Shown: positions 51,961 to 62,547, numbered from the stretch's first letter. The stretch is 64,000 bases of DNA from Mycetocola lacteus (GCF_003667575.1 NZ_RCUY01000002.1:124001-188000); one strand, 5' to 3'. Numbers and translations: made by a program. The notes: generated from the sequence alone by a model not told the origin.

Positions 51961-54243
51961 ATGCACAACCGTCTCTCACGCGGGTGGGACCGAACCTCTC
52001 GGTCCCACCCGGTCACCCCGGTCCGGCGCCTCGCGCTGACCGGTGCCCTGTTCGCCCTGGTCGCCGCGGCAGTGGTGCCGTTGGCGGCCGGTCCGGCGAG
52101 CGCCACCACCCCGGTGAACGCCACCACCGCGGTGAATACCAGTGTCCCGGCCTCGGCTAGCCCCGCGGCCGGGACCATCACCTCGGGCACGCGGTGTCTG
52201 GACGATGCCGACTTCGGCACCGCCAACGGCACGGTGATCCAGCTCTTTGACTGCAACGGATCTGCCGCCCAGAAGTGGACCTGGGAAAACGACGGAACCG
52301 TGCGCGTCTTCGGTAAGTGCCTGGATGTGACCGGCGGATCCAACGCCACCGGTGCGCTCCTCCAGCTCTACACCTGCACGGCCGGTGCCGTGCAGCAGCG
52401 CTTTGCGGCGCTGCCCGATGGCACCATCTACTCGCCCAAATCCGCCAAGTGCCTCGCGGTGCAGGGTACCCCGGCAAATCTCACCCGGGTGGGGCTGGCC
52501 TCCTGCGATCCGAGTAAGCCCGCCCAGCAGTGGAAGGCGCAGACGGCCCCGGCCCCGCGCTATACCCTCACCGGCGCCCCGGCCCAGAAGAACGCCTATG
52601 CCAGCGATACCCCGAACAGTCCCTATATCGATCGGGATGGCACGTTCTATCAGCAGTATGCCCACGCCCTCTATGGGAAAACCGATCCGCGTGAGTGGAA
52701 GTTCCTCAGCGGCTCCAATGTGGATACCGTGACGCCGTCCCCCCTGAACGATGCGGTCAACCCGGCCAATCCACTGGACAAAAACAACGACACCACCTGG
52801 CGCTGCGATAACAGTCCCACCGGGAAAAAGAGCACGGTAGCCGCCGGTAGTGCCACGTATTCGCAGCGGAACTACTGCGACCTGGCCGGGGTCTGGGTCG
52901 ATCCGGACTCGGGTGACTGGTACGGCCTGGTCCACAACGAGTTCACCCCGCAGCCCTTCGGTGACGGCATGCACTATGACTCGGTGGACTATGCGGTCTC
53001 CCGGGACCAGGGCAAGACCTGGACCATCAAGGATCAGGTGCTCACCTCCCCGTACAGCACCCAGCGCGGCGACACCGCGGCCTTCCCCGGCGACAACTAC
53101 TACTACGGCGATGGCGACCAGCGCCTGTTTGTGGACAATGCCTCGGGATACTTCTATGTGTTCTATGCGTCTCGCACGATCGCCAAGCCCGGCGTTGCCC
53201 CCGGTCAGAGCTGGCTCCAGCACGTAGCCCGCGCGCCCATCTCACAGAAGATGGCACCGAGCTCCTGGCAGAAGTGGTACAACGGAGCCTGGCAGCAGCC
53301 GGGCATCGGCGGAAAAGAGAGCAACATCGTCCCCGCCGACGGCAACGGTCCCGGCTTCACCGCCCCCGCGGATGACTATTCGCCCACCCGGCCCGGGTCT
53401 CAGCCCGCGCAGGTAGCGGCGGGAACCCTGCCGGATGACTCGCAGCTCGCGGTGATGAACATCGCCTGGAGTGCGTACCTCGGGAAGTACTTCGGAACCC
53501 CACAGAACTCGCTTGCCCAGGACACGGGGACCAAGACGCCGCAGCACGTCTATGCGACCGACGACCTGGCCACCCAGAAGTGGACGGATCTGGGGACCGT
53601 GGACTCCAACAAAAACGCCTCCTGGTACCGCTGGCTCCTCGATTCGGGCAGCCGCACCTCGGGCACGATCCTCGGAAAAACCTTCCGTACCTACTGCTCC
53701 TTTGAATGCACCACGTTCACCTCGGAGTATTCGGAAACCACGATCGAACCCAAAAACGCGAGTGACCTTCCGCAGGCACCGGTGAGCGCTGGCACCCGCT
53801 ATCGGCTGACCGCCGCGGGCGGGGGCGACCTCACCGTGGGCGGCACCTCGGCGTGGACCTTCACCGCGACCGGCGATGGATTCTTCACCCTGGGCACGGT
53901 CGGAACCGGGTCGGTTCTGGGCGTGGACGCCTCGGGCAACGCCGGACGGGCGTGGGGCGCGGTCCCCACACTGGCCGCGGCGGCCACAAGCGGGGACGCA
54001 CGGATCGGCCAGCAGTGGTCCTTCCAGCGGGTCACCACGGTGCCCTCCCCCGCCGGGGCCTCGGTGCCCACCGCCGAGTATCGCCTGGTCAACCGCTATA
54101 GCGGACTGGCGCTGAGCGTGACCGGCGGCGGCGACCTGCGCACCGCAACCTCCCCCATCCGTCAGTGGAACGCGCCCGCCGGATCCACCGGCGATTCCCG
54201 TCCCGAAGCGGCGCAGCGACTCACCCTCACCCCGCTCCCCTAG
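51961..54243 (+). CDS. secreted ricin-type lectin protein with unrecognised central domain (copy A)
   Basis: A 760-residue exported protein. A signal peptide (helix about residues 22-48, cleaved after a PASA-type site) precedes a Thr/Ala linker. A ricin-B/CBM13 trefoil follows (about 74-195), with QxW-type repeats AAQKWTW, VQQRF and AQQW. The core (about 200-610) is rich in Trp/Tyr and Asp: CDLAGVWVDPDSGDWYGLVH, one good Asp-box SRDQGKTW, YYYGDGDQRLFVDNASGYFY and FRTYCSFECTTFTSEYSE. A second trefoil-like region closes the protein (QQWSFQ, YRLVNRYSGLALSV). The Asp-box suggests a beta-propeller as in sialidases, but no catalytic family is recognised. GGAG precedes the ATG at 51961. Confidence 0.8.
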   Translation: MHNRLSRGWDRTSRSHPVTPVRRLALTGALFALVAAAVVPLAAGPASATTPVNATTAVNTSVPASASPAAGTITSGTRCLDDADFGTANGTVIQLFDCNGSAAQKWTWENDGTVRVFGKCLDVTGGSNATGALLQLYTCTAGAVQQRFAALPDGTIYSPKSAKCLAVQGTPANLTRVGLASCDPSKPAQQWKAQTAPAPRYTLTGAPAQKNAYASDTPNSPYIDRDGTFYQQYAHALYGKTDPREWKFLSGSNVDTVTPSPLNDAVNPANPLDKNNDTTWRCDNSPTGKKSTVAAGSATYSQRNYCDLAGVWVDPDSGDWYGLVHNEFTPQPFGDGMHYDSVDYAVSRDQGKTWTIKDQVLTSPYSTQRGDTAAFPGDNYYYGDGDQRLFVDNASGYFYVFYASRTIAKPGVAPGQSWLQHVARAPISQKMAPSSWQKWYNGAWQQPGIGGKESNIVPADGNGPGFTAPADDYSPTRPGSQPAQVAAGTLPDDSQLAVMNIAWSAYLGKYFGTPQNSLAQDTGTKTPQHVYATDDLATQKWTDLGTVDSNKNASWYRWLLDSGSRTSGTILGKTFRTYCSFECTTFTSEYSETTIEPKNASDLPQAPVSAGTRYRLTAAGGGDLTVGGTSAWTFTATGDGFFTLGTVGTGSVLGVDASGNAGRAWGAVPTLAAAATSGDARIGQQWSFQRVTTVPSPAGASVPTAEYRLVNRYSGLALSVTGGGDLRTATSPIRQWNAPAGSTGDSRPEAAQRLTLTPLP

Positions 54244-54244
54244 T

Positions 54245-54288
54245 CGGTGGCGGCGTTCGGCCCGGTTCCGGGCCGAACGCCGCCACCG
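54245..54288 (+). terminator. strong hairpin between the two lectin protein genes
   Basis: Perfect 21-bp GC-rich arms around a TT centre, 2 nt after the stop of copy A. There is no U-tract, so it may attenuate rather than end transcription into copy B. Confidence 0.6.
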
Positions 54289-54320
54289 ATCTCCCCCGCC
54301 TCCCCCACTGCATGAATTCC

Positions 54321-54339
54321 CAATGACGTGAACGGAGCA
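54321..54339 (+). repeat. direct repeat copy 2: leader of lectin protein B
   Basis: The same 19 nt as 51937-51955, including a now non-coding remnant of the GH20 3' end (CAATGA) plus the ribosome-binding site. Marks the boundary of the tandem duplication. Confidence 0.9.
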
Positions 54340-54344
54340 CCACC

Positions 54345-56582
54345 ATGCCCAGCACCCACCCATCCGGCCGCACCCTCGCCTCAACCCCACCGAAGAGGAG
54401 GGTCCCGATCCGCGGCATTGTGCTGACGGCCGTACTGCTTGCCCTGATCGCGGTGTGTGTGATCCCGCTACTCACCGCATCAACGAATTCCACCGCCCGG
54501 GCCGCGAGCCCGATCATCGGCAATGGCCGCTGCCTCGATGTCCGCGATTCCCAGTCGACGGCCGGAACCGCGGTCCAGCTGTTTGGCTGCAACGATTCCG
54601 CCGCCCAGCAATGGACCTGGGAAGACGATGGAACGGTGCGCGCTTTTGATCGCTGCCTCGAGGTCACCGACGGCTCCGATGCCACCGGTGCCCTGGTTCA
54701 GCTGGGGACCTGCTCCAGGAAGTCGGCGCAGCAGCGGTTTGCCGCGCTGCCCGATGGCACCCTGTACTCGGCCAAGTCTGCCAAGTGTCTGGCGGTGCAG
54801 GGAACCCCGGGTAATCGCGCGCGGATCGGTCTCGCCTCCTGCGATCCCGCGCAGGGCTCGCAGCAGTGGAAAGCGGATACCGCCCCCGGCACCCGCTATG
54901 CGCTGAGCGGCGGCCCGGCCGTGGAAAACCAGTTCTATGCGGATACCCCCAACGCCTCGATCATCGACCGAGACGGTACCTTTATCCAGCAGTACGCCGA
55001 TGCGCAGTATGAGAGCGACGGTCCGCGCGAGTGGTCGTTCATCACCGGCCCCAATGTGGACCAGGCGGTGCCGGCCACCGAACTCAATGAGGCCGTCAAT
55101 CCCGCTAATCCGCTGGACAAGAACAACGACACCACCTGGCGCTGCAACAACAGCCCCACCGGGCTCACCAGTACATACGCCACGGGGCATGAACGCTACT
55201 CGCAGCGCAACTACTGCGATCTGGCGGGGGTCTGGGTGGATCCCGACTCGGGCGACTGGTACGGCCTGGTCCACAACGAGTTCACCCCGGCACCGTTTGG
55301 CGACCGGATGCACTATGACGCGATCGACTATGCGGTCTCCACGGATCAGGGCAAAACCTGGGCGATCAAGGATCAGGTGCTCACCTCGCCCTTTGGTACC
55401 GAGCGCGGCGATACGGCGACCTTCCCCGCCGATAACTACTACTACGGGGACGGGGATCAGCGCCTGTTTGTGGACAACGCCTCGGGCTACTTCTACGTGT
55501 TCTATGCGTCCCGCACGATCGCCAAACCCGGGGTAGAGAAGGGCCAGACCTGGATGCAGCACGTGGCCCGCGCGCCCATCGCCCAGAAGATGGCCCCGAA
55601 CTCCTGGCAAAAATGGTACGACGGTGCGTGGCAGGAGCCGGGTACCGGCGGGAAGGAGAGCAACATCATCCCCGCCGACGGCAACGGCCCCGGCTACACC
55701 GCGCCGAAGGACGACTACGATCCCACCCGGCCCGGTTCCCAGCCTGCGCAGGTCGCCGCAGGCACCCTGCCGGATGACTCGCAGCTCACCGTGATGAACA
55801 TCGCCTGGAGCGCCTACCTCGGTAAATACATCGGTACCCCGCAGAACTCGCTGGCCCAGGACACCGAGACGCAGACGCCCCTACACTTCTACGCGACCGA
55901 CGATCTGGCCACCCAAAAATGGACGGATATGGGCACGGTGGAATCCAATAAGAATGCCGCCTGGTACCGCTGGCTGCTGGACTCGGGAAGCCGCACCTCG
56001 GGCACGATCCTCGGCAAAACCTTCCGCTCGTACTGCTCCTTCGAGTGCTCCACCTTCACTTCGGAGTATTCGGAGACCACGATCGAGCCGCTCTCGAAAA
56101 AGGACCTGCCCGCGCCCCCGGTGAAAACCGGGAAACCGTATCGGATCGAGGCGACGGGTGGCGCGAAACTCGGCGTGGACGAGGCTTCGGCCTGGCGGTT
56201 CACCAGCACCGAGGACGGATTCTTCACGATCACGGCCGACGGTTCCGACCAGGTTCTCGGGGTGGATGCCTCGGGTAATGCCGGGCGGGCTTGGGGCGCG
56301 GTCCCGGCGCTGGCAGCCCCGGCGTCGGAGGGCGACGCCCGGATCGGCCAGCAGTGGTCCTTCCAGCGGGTCACCCGGGTGAGCGGAGACCGTGGCCCCG
56401 GCAAGGCCACAGACGAGTACCGCCTGGTCAACCGCTACAGCGGGCTCGCATTGAGCCTGGGCTCTGACGCGAACGCTCCCGCCGTCACCGCTCCGATCCG
56501 GCAGTGGAATGCGCAGCCCGGGGCGACCGGCGACGTGCGTCCCGAGTCCTCACAGCGCCTGGCCCTCACACCGCTGCCCTAA
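54345..56582 (+). CDS. secreted ricin-type lectin protein with unrecognised central domain (copy B)
   Basis: A 745-residue paralogue of the upstream protein with the same order: N-terminal export helix (IRGIVLTAVLLALIAVCVIP), ricin trefoil (AAQQWTW, AQQRF, SQQW), core and C-terminal trefoil-like region. Core blocks are nearly identical (WVDPDSGDWYGLVHNEFTP, YYYGDGDQRLFVDNASGYF, SWYRW/AWYRWLLDSGSRTSG, CSFEC), and the Asp-box reads STDQGKTW. Signal peptide, linkers and C-terminal region have drifted more, so selection seems to hold the core. Probably binds and perhaps cleaves an extracellular polymer to feed the importer. Confidence 0.8.
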   Translation: MPSTHPSGRTLASTPPKRRVPIRGIVLTAVLLALIAVCVIPLLTASTNSTARAASPIIGNGRCLDVRDSQSTAGTAVQLFGCNDSAAQQWTWEDDGTVRAFDRCLEVTDGSDATGALVQLGTCSRKSAQQRFAALPDGTLYSAKSAKCLAVQGTPGNRARIGLASCDPAQGSQQWKADTAPGTRYALSGGPAVENQFYADTPNASIIDRDGTFIQQYADAQYESDGPREWSFITGPNVDQAVPATELNEAVNPANPLDKNNDTTWRCNNSPTGLTSTYATGHERYSQRNYCDLAGVWVDPDSGDWYGLVHNEFTPAPFGDRMHYDAIDYAVSTDQGKTWAIKDQVLTSPFGTERGDTATFPADNYYYGDGDQRLFVDNASGYFYVFYASRTIAKPGVEKGQTWMQHVARAPIAQKMAPNSWQKWYDGAWQEPGTGGKESNIIPADGNGPGYTAPKDDYDPTRPGSQPAQVAAGTLPDDSQLTVMNIAWSAYLGKYIGTPQNSLAQDTETQTPLHFYATDDLATQKWTDMGTVESNKNAAWYRWLLDSGSRTSGTILGKTFRSYCSFECSTFTSEYSETTIEPLSKKDLPAPPVKTGKPYRIEATGGAKLGVDEASAWRFTSTEDGFFTITADGSDQVLGVDASGNAGRAWGAVPALAAPASEGDARIGQQWSFQRVTRVSGDRGPGKATDEYRLVNRYSGLALSLGSDANAPAVTAPIRQWNAQPGATGDVRPESSQRLALTPLP

Positions 56583-56762
56583 CCGGGTACTCATGCGTTT
56601 TCCCCATGTGTCGCGCCGTGACGGGACCGATGGTGTGCCGACGATGCGCTCGCTAGCATCGGGACACGGGCGCTCCGGGCGCAGAGACCATGCCCAGCCT
56701 GGTCTGCCTAAGCTCTCACCCACGCGCGTCCGCGCCGCACCGCACAACTCATCGGGGGAACG

Positions 56763-57239
56763 ATGTCACTCAGCGCCTGGCTCTTTCCGGCCACCCAGCC
56801 CACGCCTGCGGGCAGACCGCCAAGCGCCCGTCGAAACCTGATCCTGCTGGGCATCGCGGTGATCGTGGTGTTGGGGATCGCCCTCTCTCCGCTGATCGCC
56901 CGCACGGTGACCGGCACCATTCCCCTGCGCGCCGAGGAGGTTGTGGGCACCTGGAATGCGGCCGAGGGCGGCGGTGTCCTCCTCTTCCGCGCCGACCGAA
57001 CCCTCACCGCGAAGAACGTGGCCAAGCTCCCCGGCCCCGGGCCCGAGGGCGGTGACCCGGCTACCGCCACCGGCAGTTGGACATTCACCCCGGGTGAGAA
57101 CCGCGACCTCACCCTGACCAATGACAGACCGGACACCCGCCCCCTGAACCTCCAAACCCACGTGGTCTGGGGCGAGGTGCGCATCACCTACAACTGCGGC
57201 ATCGACTTCGAGCGCCTGTGCGAGTTCCGCCGCGGGTAG
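56763..57239 (+). CDS. membrane-anchored protein of unknown function
   Basis: A 158-residue protein with one hydrophobic helix (about residues 27-48, NLILLGIAVIVVLGIALSPL) after a basic stretch. An extracellular domain follows with GTWNAAEGGGVLLFRADRTL and a GSWTFTPGENRDLTL strand pattern, like a small lipocalin-type or beta-barrel stress domain. Two Cys near the C-terminus (NCGIDFERLCEF) may pair. No family recognised. A TAGCAT box about 110 nt upstream is the only promoter hint in the 180-bp gap before it. Confidence 0.7.
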   Translation: MSLSAWLFPATQPTPAGRPPSARRNLILLGIAVIVVLGIALSPLIARTVTGTIPLRAEEVVGTWNAAEGGGVLLFRADRTLTAKNVAKLPGPGPEGGDPATATGSWTFTPGENRDLTLTNDRPDTRPLNLQTHVVWGEVRITYNCGIDFERLCEFRRG

Positions 57240-57276
57240 CTCAGAACTACAGAGCGGGAAACGACAGACCGCACAC

Positions 57277-57312
57277 AAAACGGCCCGGTGGAAATCCCGC
57301 CGGGCCGTTTTT
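57277..57312. terminator. terminator between membrane protein gene and purH
   Basis: Arms AAAACGGCCCGG / CCGGGCCGTTTT with an 11-nt loop, T-run on the plus side and the complementary A-run reading as T on the minus side. Serves both convergent genes. Confidence 0.85.
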
Positions 57313-57323
57313 ACGCCACGTGT

Positions 57324-58931
<1,608 letters not shown>

Positions 58932-58953
58932 GGGTGCTCCTAGTGTTTGGTTG

Positions 58954-59535
58954 TTATCGTGCGGATAAATCCAGACCGTCGGCGATGCGCCGAACGGTGT
59001 CCACGAGCAGCCGGCGTTCCACCGGTTTGATGCGCTCGTGCAGGCTTTCTTCGGTGTCATCGGCGAGGATCGGCACGCGCTCCTGGACGATGATCGATCC
59101 GGTGTCCACGCCGTTATCCACCACGATGATCGACGCACCGGTCTGGCTGGCACCCGAGGCCAACGCATCGCGCACGCCGTGCGCACCGGGGAATTCGGGC
59201 AGGTAGGCGGGGTGGGTGTTGATCAGGTTCGGGGACAGTGCGGAGACCACATTGTCGGGGACCAGACGCATCAGACCGCTGAGGACCACCAGGTCCGGGG
59301 CATACTCACCGATGGCCGCAAGCAGCGCGGAACCCCACTGCTCGCGCGAGGCATACTCGCGGAAGGGCACGGTGAAGGTGGGGATCCCAAACTCGGCCGC
59401 GTGCTCCAGACCGCTGGCGTCGCGGTCGGCGCCCACGGCGATCACGCGCGCCGGATATCCGGGTTCGCGAGTTGCCTCAAGCAGCGCCCGAAGGTTCGAG
59501 CCGGTCCCGGAAATCAGCACAACGAGTGAGAGCAC
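58954..59535 (-). CDS. purN: phosphoribosylglycinamide formyltransferase
   Basis: A 193-residue GAR transformylase using 10-formyl-THF. Motifs: [16 protein letters not shown] (phosphate loop), [29 protein letters not shown] (catalytic Asn and His) and [20 protein letters not shown] (catalytic Asp). Starts at a GTG, 9 bp after the PerM-like gene, and is followed by purH after 22 bp. Confidence 0.95.
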   Translation of the reverse strand: MLSLVVLISGTGSNLRALLEATREPGYPARVIAVGADRDASGLEHAAEFGIPTFTVPFREYASREQWGSALLAAIGEYAPDLVVLSGLMRLVPDNVVSALSPNLINTHPAYLPEFPGAHGVRDALASGASQTGASIIVVDNGVDTGSIIVQERVPILADDTEESLHERIKPVERRLLVDTVRRIADGLDLSAR

Positions 59536-59544
59536 CCGATGAGT

Positions 59545-60780
59545 CTACCGCTCCGAAACCCCGCTCAAAAACCGCGGCTCCTCGACCGTCTCCACGCTAC
59601 GGCCGGAGACCAGACCGATCAGTGCGCCGACCAGGATTTCCCCCGCAAAGACCAGTCCCACAAGCCAGGCGGTCGGCCCCATCTCGGCGAGGCGTCCGGG
59701 TCCAAAAGCGCCGGCCGCAAACCACGCGAGCAGTCCCAGCAGTACCCCGGCGACCACCGCGGAGCCGGCCGCGGTGATCGCGCCCTCCCCCATCGACAGC
59801 TCGCCGCTCTCCACCCGGCGGCGACGGATCCACAGGCCCGCGAGGAACCCACAGAGGATCGGGACGATCAGCAGAATCCAAGTCAGCGGGCTCGACGAGG
59901 AGGGCAGCACACCAAACACCGGCAGTGCGGGCAGGGGGCCCGCCACGGTGCCCAGCGGGGAGAAGATGCTGTTGGCCCCCACCGCAAATCCGGGACCAAT
60001 CAGCCAGGACGCCGCCCAGATGATCAGCGTGGGTAGGTAGAGCAGCTGTGCCAGGGTGATCACGATGCCGCCGCCCACCCCCAGCTCGGTGGTCTCATAC
60101 AGCCCGATGATCAGCGGATAGTTGACCAGCAGCAGAATCGCGGTCAGCAGCCCAGCCACACCGATCAGGGCCCCCGAGGCTAGCGCCCCGCCGCGCAGCG
60201 AGGCGAAGGCGATCGTGCTTCGCGGTTCCCCGAGCCGCTCGGGCAGGGTATCCAGCGGGAACCGCTCCCCTGCCCGGTACCGGGCAACCACGAGGCCCAG
60301 GGCCATCGCGGCGGCAAAGATCAGCGGCGGGAAGATCAGGCCGGTAACCCGATCCGTGCTGATGATCTCGCTGCCCGAGGTAAAGACCACACCGCAGGAG
60401 AGCAACGCGTAGGTCACGGTTCCGGCGATCAGCGCGGTGATGGGATGTCCGGAATCCGCCGAGCGGGTTCCACTGCGATAGGCGAGCCAGATCACCAGCG
60501 CGGTGATGCCGATCGGAGCCAGCGAGAGCACAAACGGGTCACTCGCCCCGGCCAGACCAAACGGTGCCACCGTATCGGCGGAGAGTTCCACATTCAGGTG
60601 CACGCCGTGACCGAGTAGCCAGAAGTCGACCGAGCTGCGCCAGAACAGGCTCCAGAATTCGGAGAATCCGGTGCCGATGGCCCAGATCAGGGTGGCCGGA
60701 ACCACGAGGACGCCCACGCTGATGGCGAGGGCGATGAGGGCTTCGAGAGCGGCGAGGAGGGCGACCTGGGTGCGTTTCAT
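59545..60780 (-). CDS. DUF6350/PerM-like multi-pass membrane protein
   Basis: A 411-residue protein with about nine to ten hydrophobic helices and little soluble sequence. It opens TQVALLAALEALIALAISVG and contains SVDFWLLGHGVHLNVEL, typical of the actinobacterial DUF6350 family. Its mycobacterial member PerM is a cell-division/persistence factor, also encoded beside purN-purH. That synteny supports the call; the sequence itself shows only a membrane protein. A TAGTCT -10 box lies 9 nt upstream. Confidence 0.8.
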   Translation of the reverse strand: MKRTQVALLAALEALIALAISVGVLVVPATLIWAIGTGFSEFWSLFWRSSVDFWLLGHGVHLNVELSADTVAPFGLAGASDPFVLSLAPIGITALVIWLAYRSGTRSADSGHPITALIAGTVTYALLSCGVVFTSGSEIISTDRVTGLIFPPLIFAAAMALGLVVARYRAGERFPLDTLPERLGEPRSTIAFASLRGGALASGALIGVAGLLTAILLLVNYPLIIGLYETTELGVGGGIVITLAQLLYLPTLIIWAASWLIGPGFAVGANSIFSPLGTVAGPLPALPVFGVLPSSSSPLTWILLIVPILCGFLAGLWIRRRRVESGELSMGEGAITAAGSAVVAGVLLGLLAWFAAGAFGPGRLAEMGPTAWLVGLVFAGEILVGALIGLVSGRSVETVEEPRFLSGVSER

Positions 60781-60789
60781 GACACCCTC

Positions 60790-60795
60790 AGACTA
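60790..60795 (-). promoter_or_regulatory. -10 box for the perM-like-purN-purH operon
   Basis: TAGTCT on the minus strand, 9 nt before the ATG at 60780, implying a transcript with a leader of only a few nt. Confidence 0.4.
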
Positions 60796-60857
60796 ACCCG
60801 CTCGCCCGCTCCCACGCCGAAGGCGAGCCGCGGGTACCGTGAGAGCGCCCCGCGACC

Positions 60858-61412
60858 CTATTCGATGTATACGGTCAGCAGGTAGGAGATTCCGCGGGGA
60901 ACATCCACCGTGATATCGGCGGCACCTGCCCGCGACGGTACAGAGACGCCCATCCCCTCGCCCGTATCCTCTAGGGAAACGGTCCGGTCTGCAACCAGCA
61001 GGGGGCTCCGATACAGCGTGTCTCCCGAGGCGCAGTCCTTGCCCTCCGAACGAGCCGAGGGCCCGGATTCTCCCGAGTACTTGAGGGAGATTGAGTACGC
61101 GGCACTCTGCATACACTCAATCTTCCAGGACACATGTTCATAGTCGAGCGAACCAAACGAGAAGTTCTGCTTCCCCTGCTGCTGCACCTGGAGCAGCACC
61201 TCTCCGCCGGTCGCCGGGACGTATCCGTCCTCCTCGGGCTGGGTGCCGACAGCGGGTTCGGATTCATCGACGCTGGGCAACTGAGCGTTGTGAGCCTCGA
61301 TCCGTGCCGCCTCGCTGGTCGCGCATCCGCCCAGGCTGCAGGCCATAAGCCCCAGGGTCAGGCCGATGAGGGCCCGAGATACCGGTGCTGTACGTTGCTG
61401 ATGAATCTTCAT
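60858..61412 (-). CDS. putative lipoprotein
   Basis: A 184-residue protein with an N-terminal signal and lipobox MACSLGGC (Cys near 30). A charged linker (EARIEAHNAQLPSVDESEP) leads into a beta-rich domain with two Cys (WKIECMQSAAYSI, GKDCASGDTL) and a hydrophobic end (ISYLLTVYIE). No family recognised. Its promoter carries a small palindrome, suggesting individual regulation. The 77-bp gap after it contains the perM-like promoter. Confidence 0.72.
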   Translation of the reverse strand: MKIHQQRTAPVSRALIGLTLGLMACSLGGCATSEAARIEAHNAQLPSVDESEPAVGTQPEEDGYVPATGGEVLLQVQQQGKQNFSFGSLDYEHVSWKIECMQSAAYSISLKYSGESGPSARSEGKDCASGDTLYRSPLLVADRTVSLEDTGEGMGVSVPSRAGAADITVDVPRGISYLLTVYIE

Positions 61413-61450
61413 TGATCACTGCCCCGAGTCTGAGCACTCTGCCCAGGCTA

Positions 61451-61468
61451 ATCATAACGAGAGTTATG
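61451..61468 (-). promoter_or_regulatory. promoter and candidate operator of the lipoprotein gene
   Basis: TATGAT (-10, 61451-61456 on the minus strand) overlaps the inverted repeat CATAAC-GAGA-GTTATG (61453-61468). A repressor bound there would block the polymerase. Confidence 0.4.
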
Positions 61469-61527
61469 TGCTCGCCTGAGCATGTCCAGCCGAGGCGGTG
61501 ATAACCCCGCTCCGCGAAGGTGCCCGA

Positions 61528-62547
61528 CTATCCCTCGGCGAGGGCGCGCTCCACCAGCACCCGCACCACCTCGGGGTAGCTGCGGCCGGTGGCCGCCCAC
61601 ATCTGCGGGTACTGCGACTGCGCGGTCAGGCCCGGCAGGGTGTTGATCTCGTTGAAGATCGGACCCTGCTCGTCGAGGAAGAAGTCGATCCGGGCGAGGC
61701 CCCGTCCACCGAGCACCCGGAAGATGCGGCGGGCCTGGTCGGCGAGGTCGGCGGCCACCTCATCGGAGAGGTGGGCGGGCACGGTGAAGTGGGATCCGCC
61801 GCTGGTGTACTTGGCGGCGTAGTCGAAGAAGGGCTGGTTGGGGTCGGCGTCGATCTCCAGGGCCGGGGCAACCTCGAGGGTTCCGTCGGCGTGCTCCAGC
61901 AGGCCCAGGTCGATCTCGCGACCCACAATCTCGGTCTCGATCAGCACCGCGTCGCCACCCTCGGTGGCCAGCGCCAGTGCGGCCGGAAGCTGGGCGATCT
62001 CGGTGACCTTGGTGCCACCGATCGAGGATCCGCCGCGGTTGGGCTTCACAAAGACCGGCAGCGAGATGCTGCGCTCGGCCAGGCGGGCCACCAGCGCGTC
62101 GGGGTCGGCGATGGCCGCGGGCACGTCGGTCGGGTCCAGCCGCAGCGCCGGGGCGATGCGGATGCCCGCGTCGGCCACAACGGTCTTCGCCCACCACTTG
62201 TCCATCGCGATCGCGCTGGCACCCACGCCAGCACCCACGTAGCGGATGCCCGCGGTCTCCAGCAGGCCCTGCATCGTCCCGTCCTCGCCGCCCACACCGT
62301 GGAAGGCGGGGATCACGACGTCGTAGTCGCGCAGCAGGGCGAGCACATCGATCAGGCCGTAGACCTCGCCGGCCACCCACTCGCCCTCGCGGGTCACCAG
62401 GACACTCAGGACCTCGGCCCCGAGCTCTTCCAGCGCCACCACCAGGCCACCGCCGCTCTTCAGCGAGACCTCGTGCTCGCCGCTGATGCCGCCCATCAGG
62501 ACCGCGACACGGTGCGGGAAGGCGGGGGTTTCTGCGGTGGTGCTCAT
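61528..62547 (-). CDS. ddl: D-alanine--D-alanine ligase
   Basis: A 339-residue ATP-grasp ligase making D-Ala-D-Ala for peptidoglycan. Motifs: VLMGGISGEHEVSLKSG, PAFHGVGGEDGTMQGLLE, VKPNRGGSSIGGTKV (ATP loop) and ARIDFFLDEQGPIFNEINTLPGLT with the Mg-binding Glu/Asn. ATG at 62547; a GAGGAG lies 11 nt upstream, a slightly long spacing. It follows alr by 14 bp, so both D-Ala enzymes are expressed together. Confidence 0.95.
   Translation of the reverse strand: MSTTAETPAFPHRVAVLMGGISGEHEVSLKSGGGLVVALEELGAEVLSVLVTREGEWVAGEVYGLIDVLALLRDYDVVIPAFHGVGGEDGTMQGLLETAGIRYVGAGVGASAIAMDKWWAKTVVADAGIRIAPALRLDPTDVPAAIADPDALVARLAERSISLPVFVKPNRGGSSIGGTKVTEIAQLPAALALATEGGDAVLIETEIVGREIDLGLLEHADGTLEVAPALEIDADPNQPFFDYAAKYTSGGSHFTVPAHLSDEVAADLADQARRIFRVLGGRGLARIDFFLDEQGPIFNEINTLPGLTAQSQYPQMWAATGRSYPEVVRVLVERALAEG

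Noticed and set aside
51937..54339. Direct repeats as ends of an insertion element
   Set aside because: The repeats are leader sequences of paralogous genes and there is no transposase or inverted terminal repeat; gene duplication explains them.
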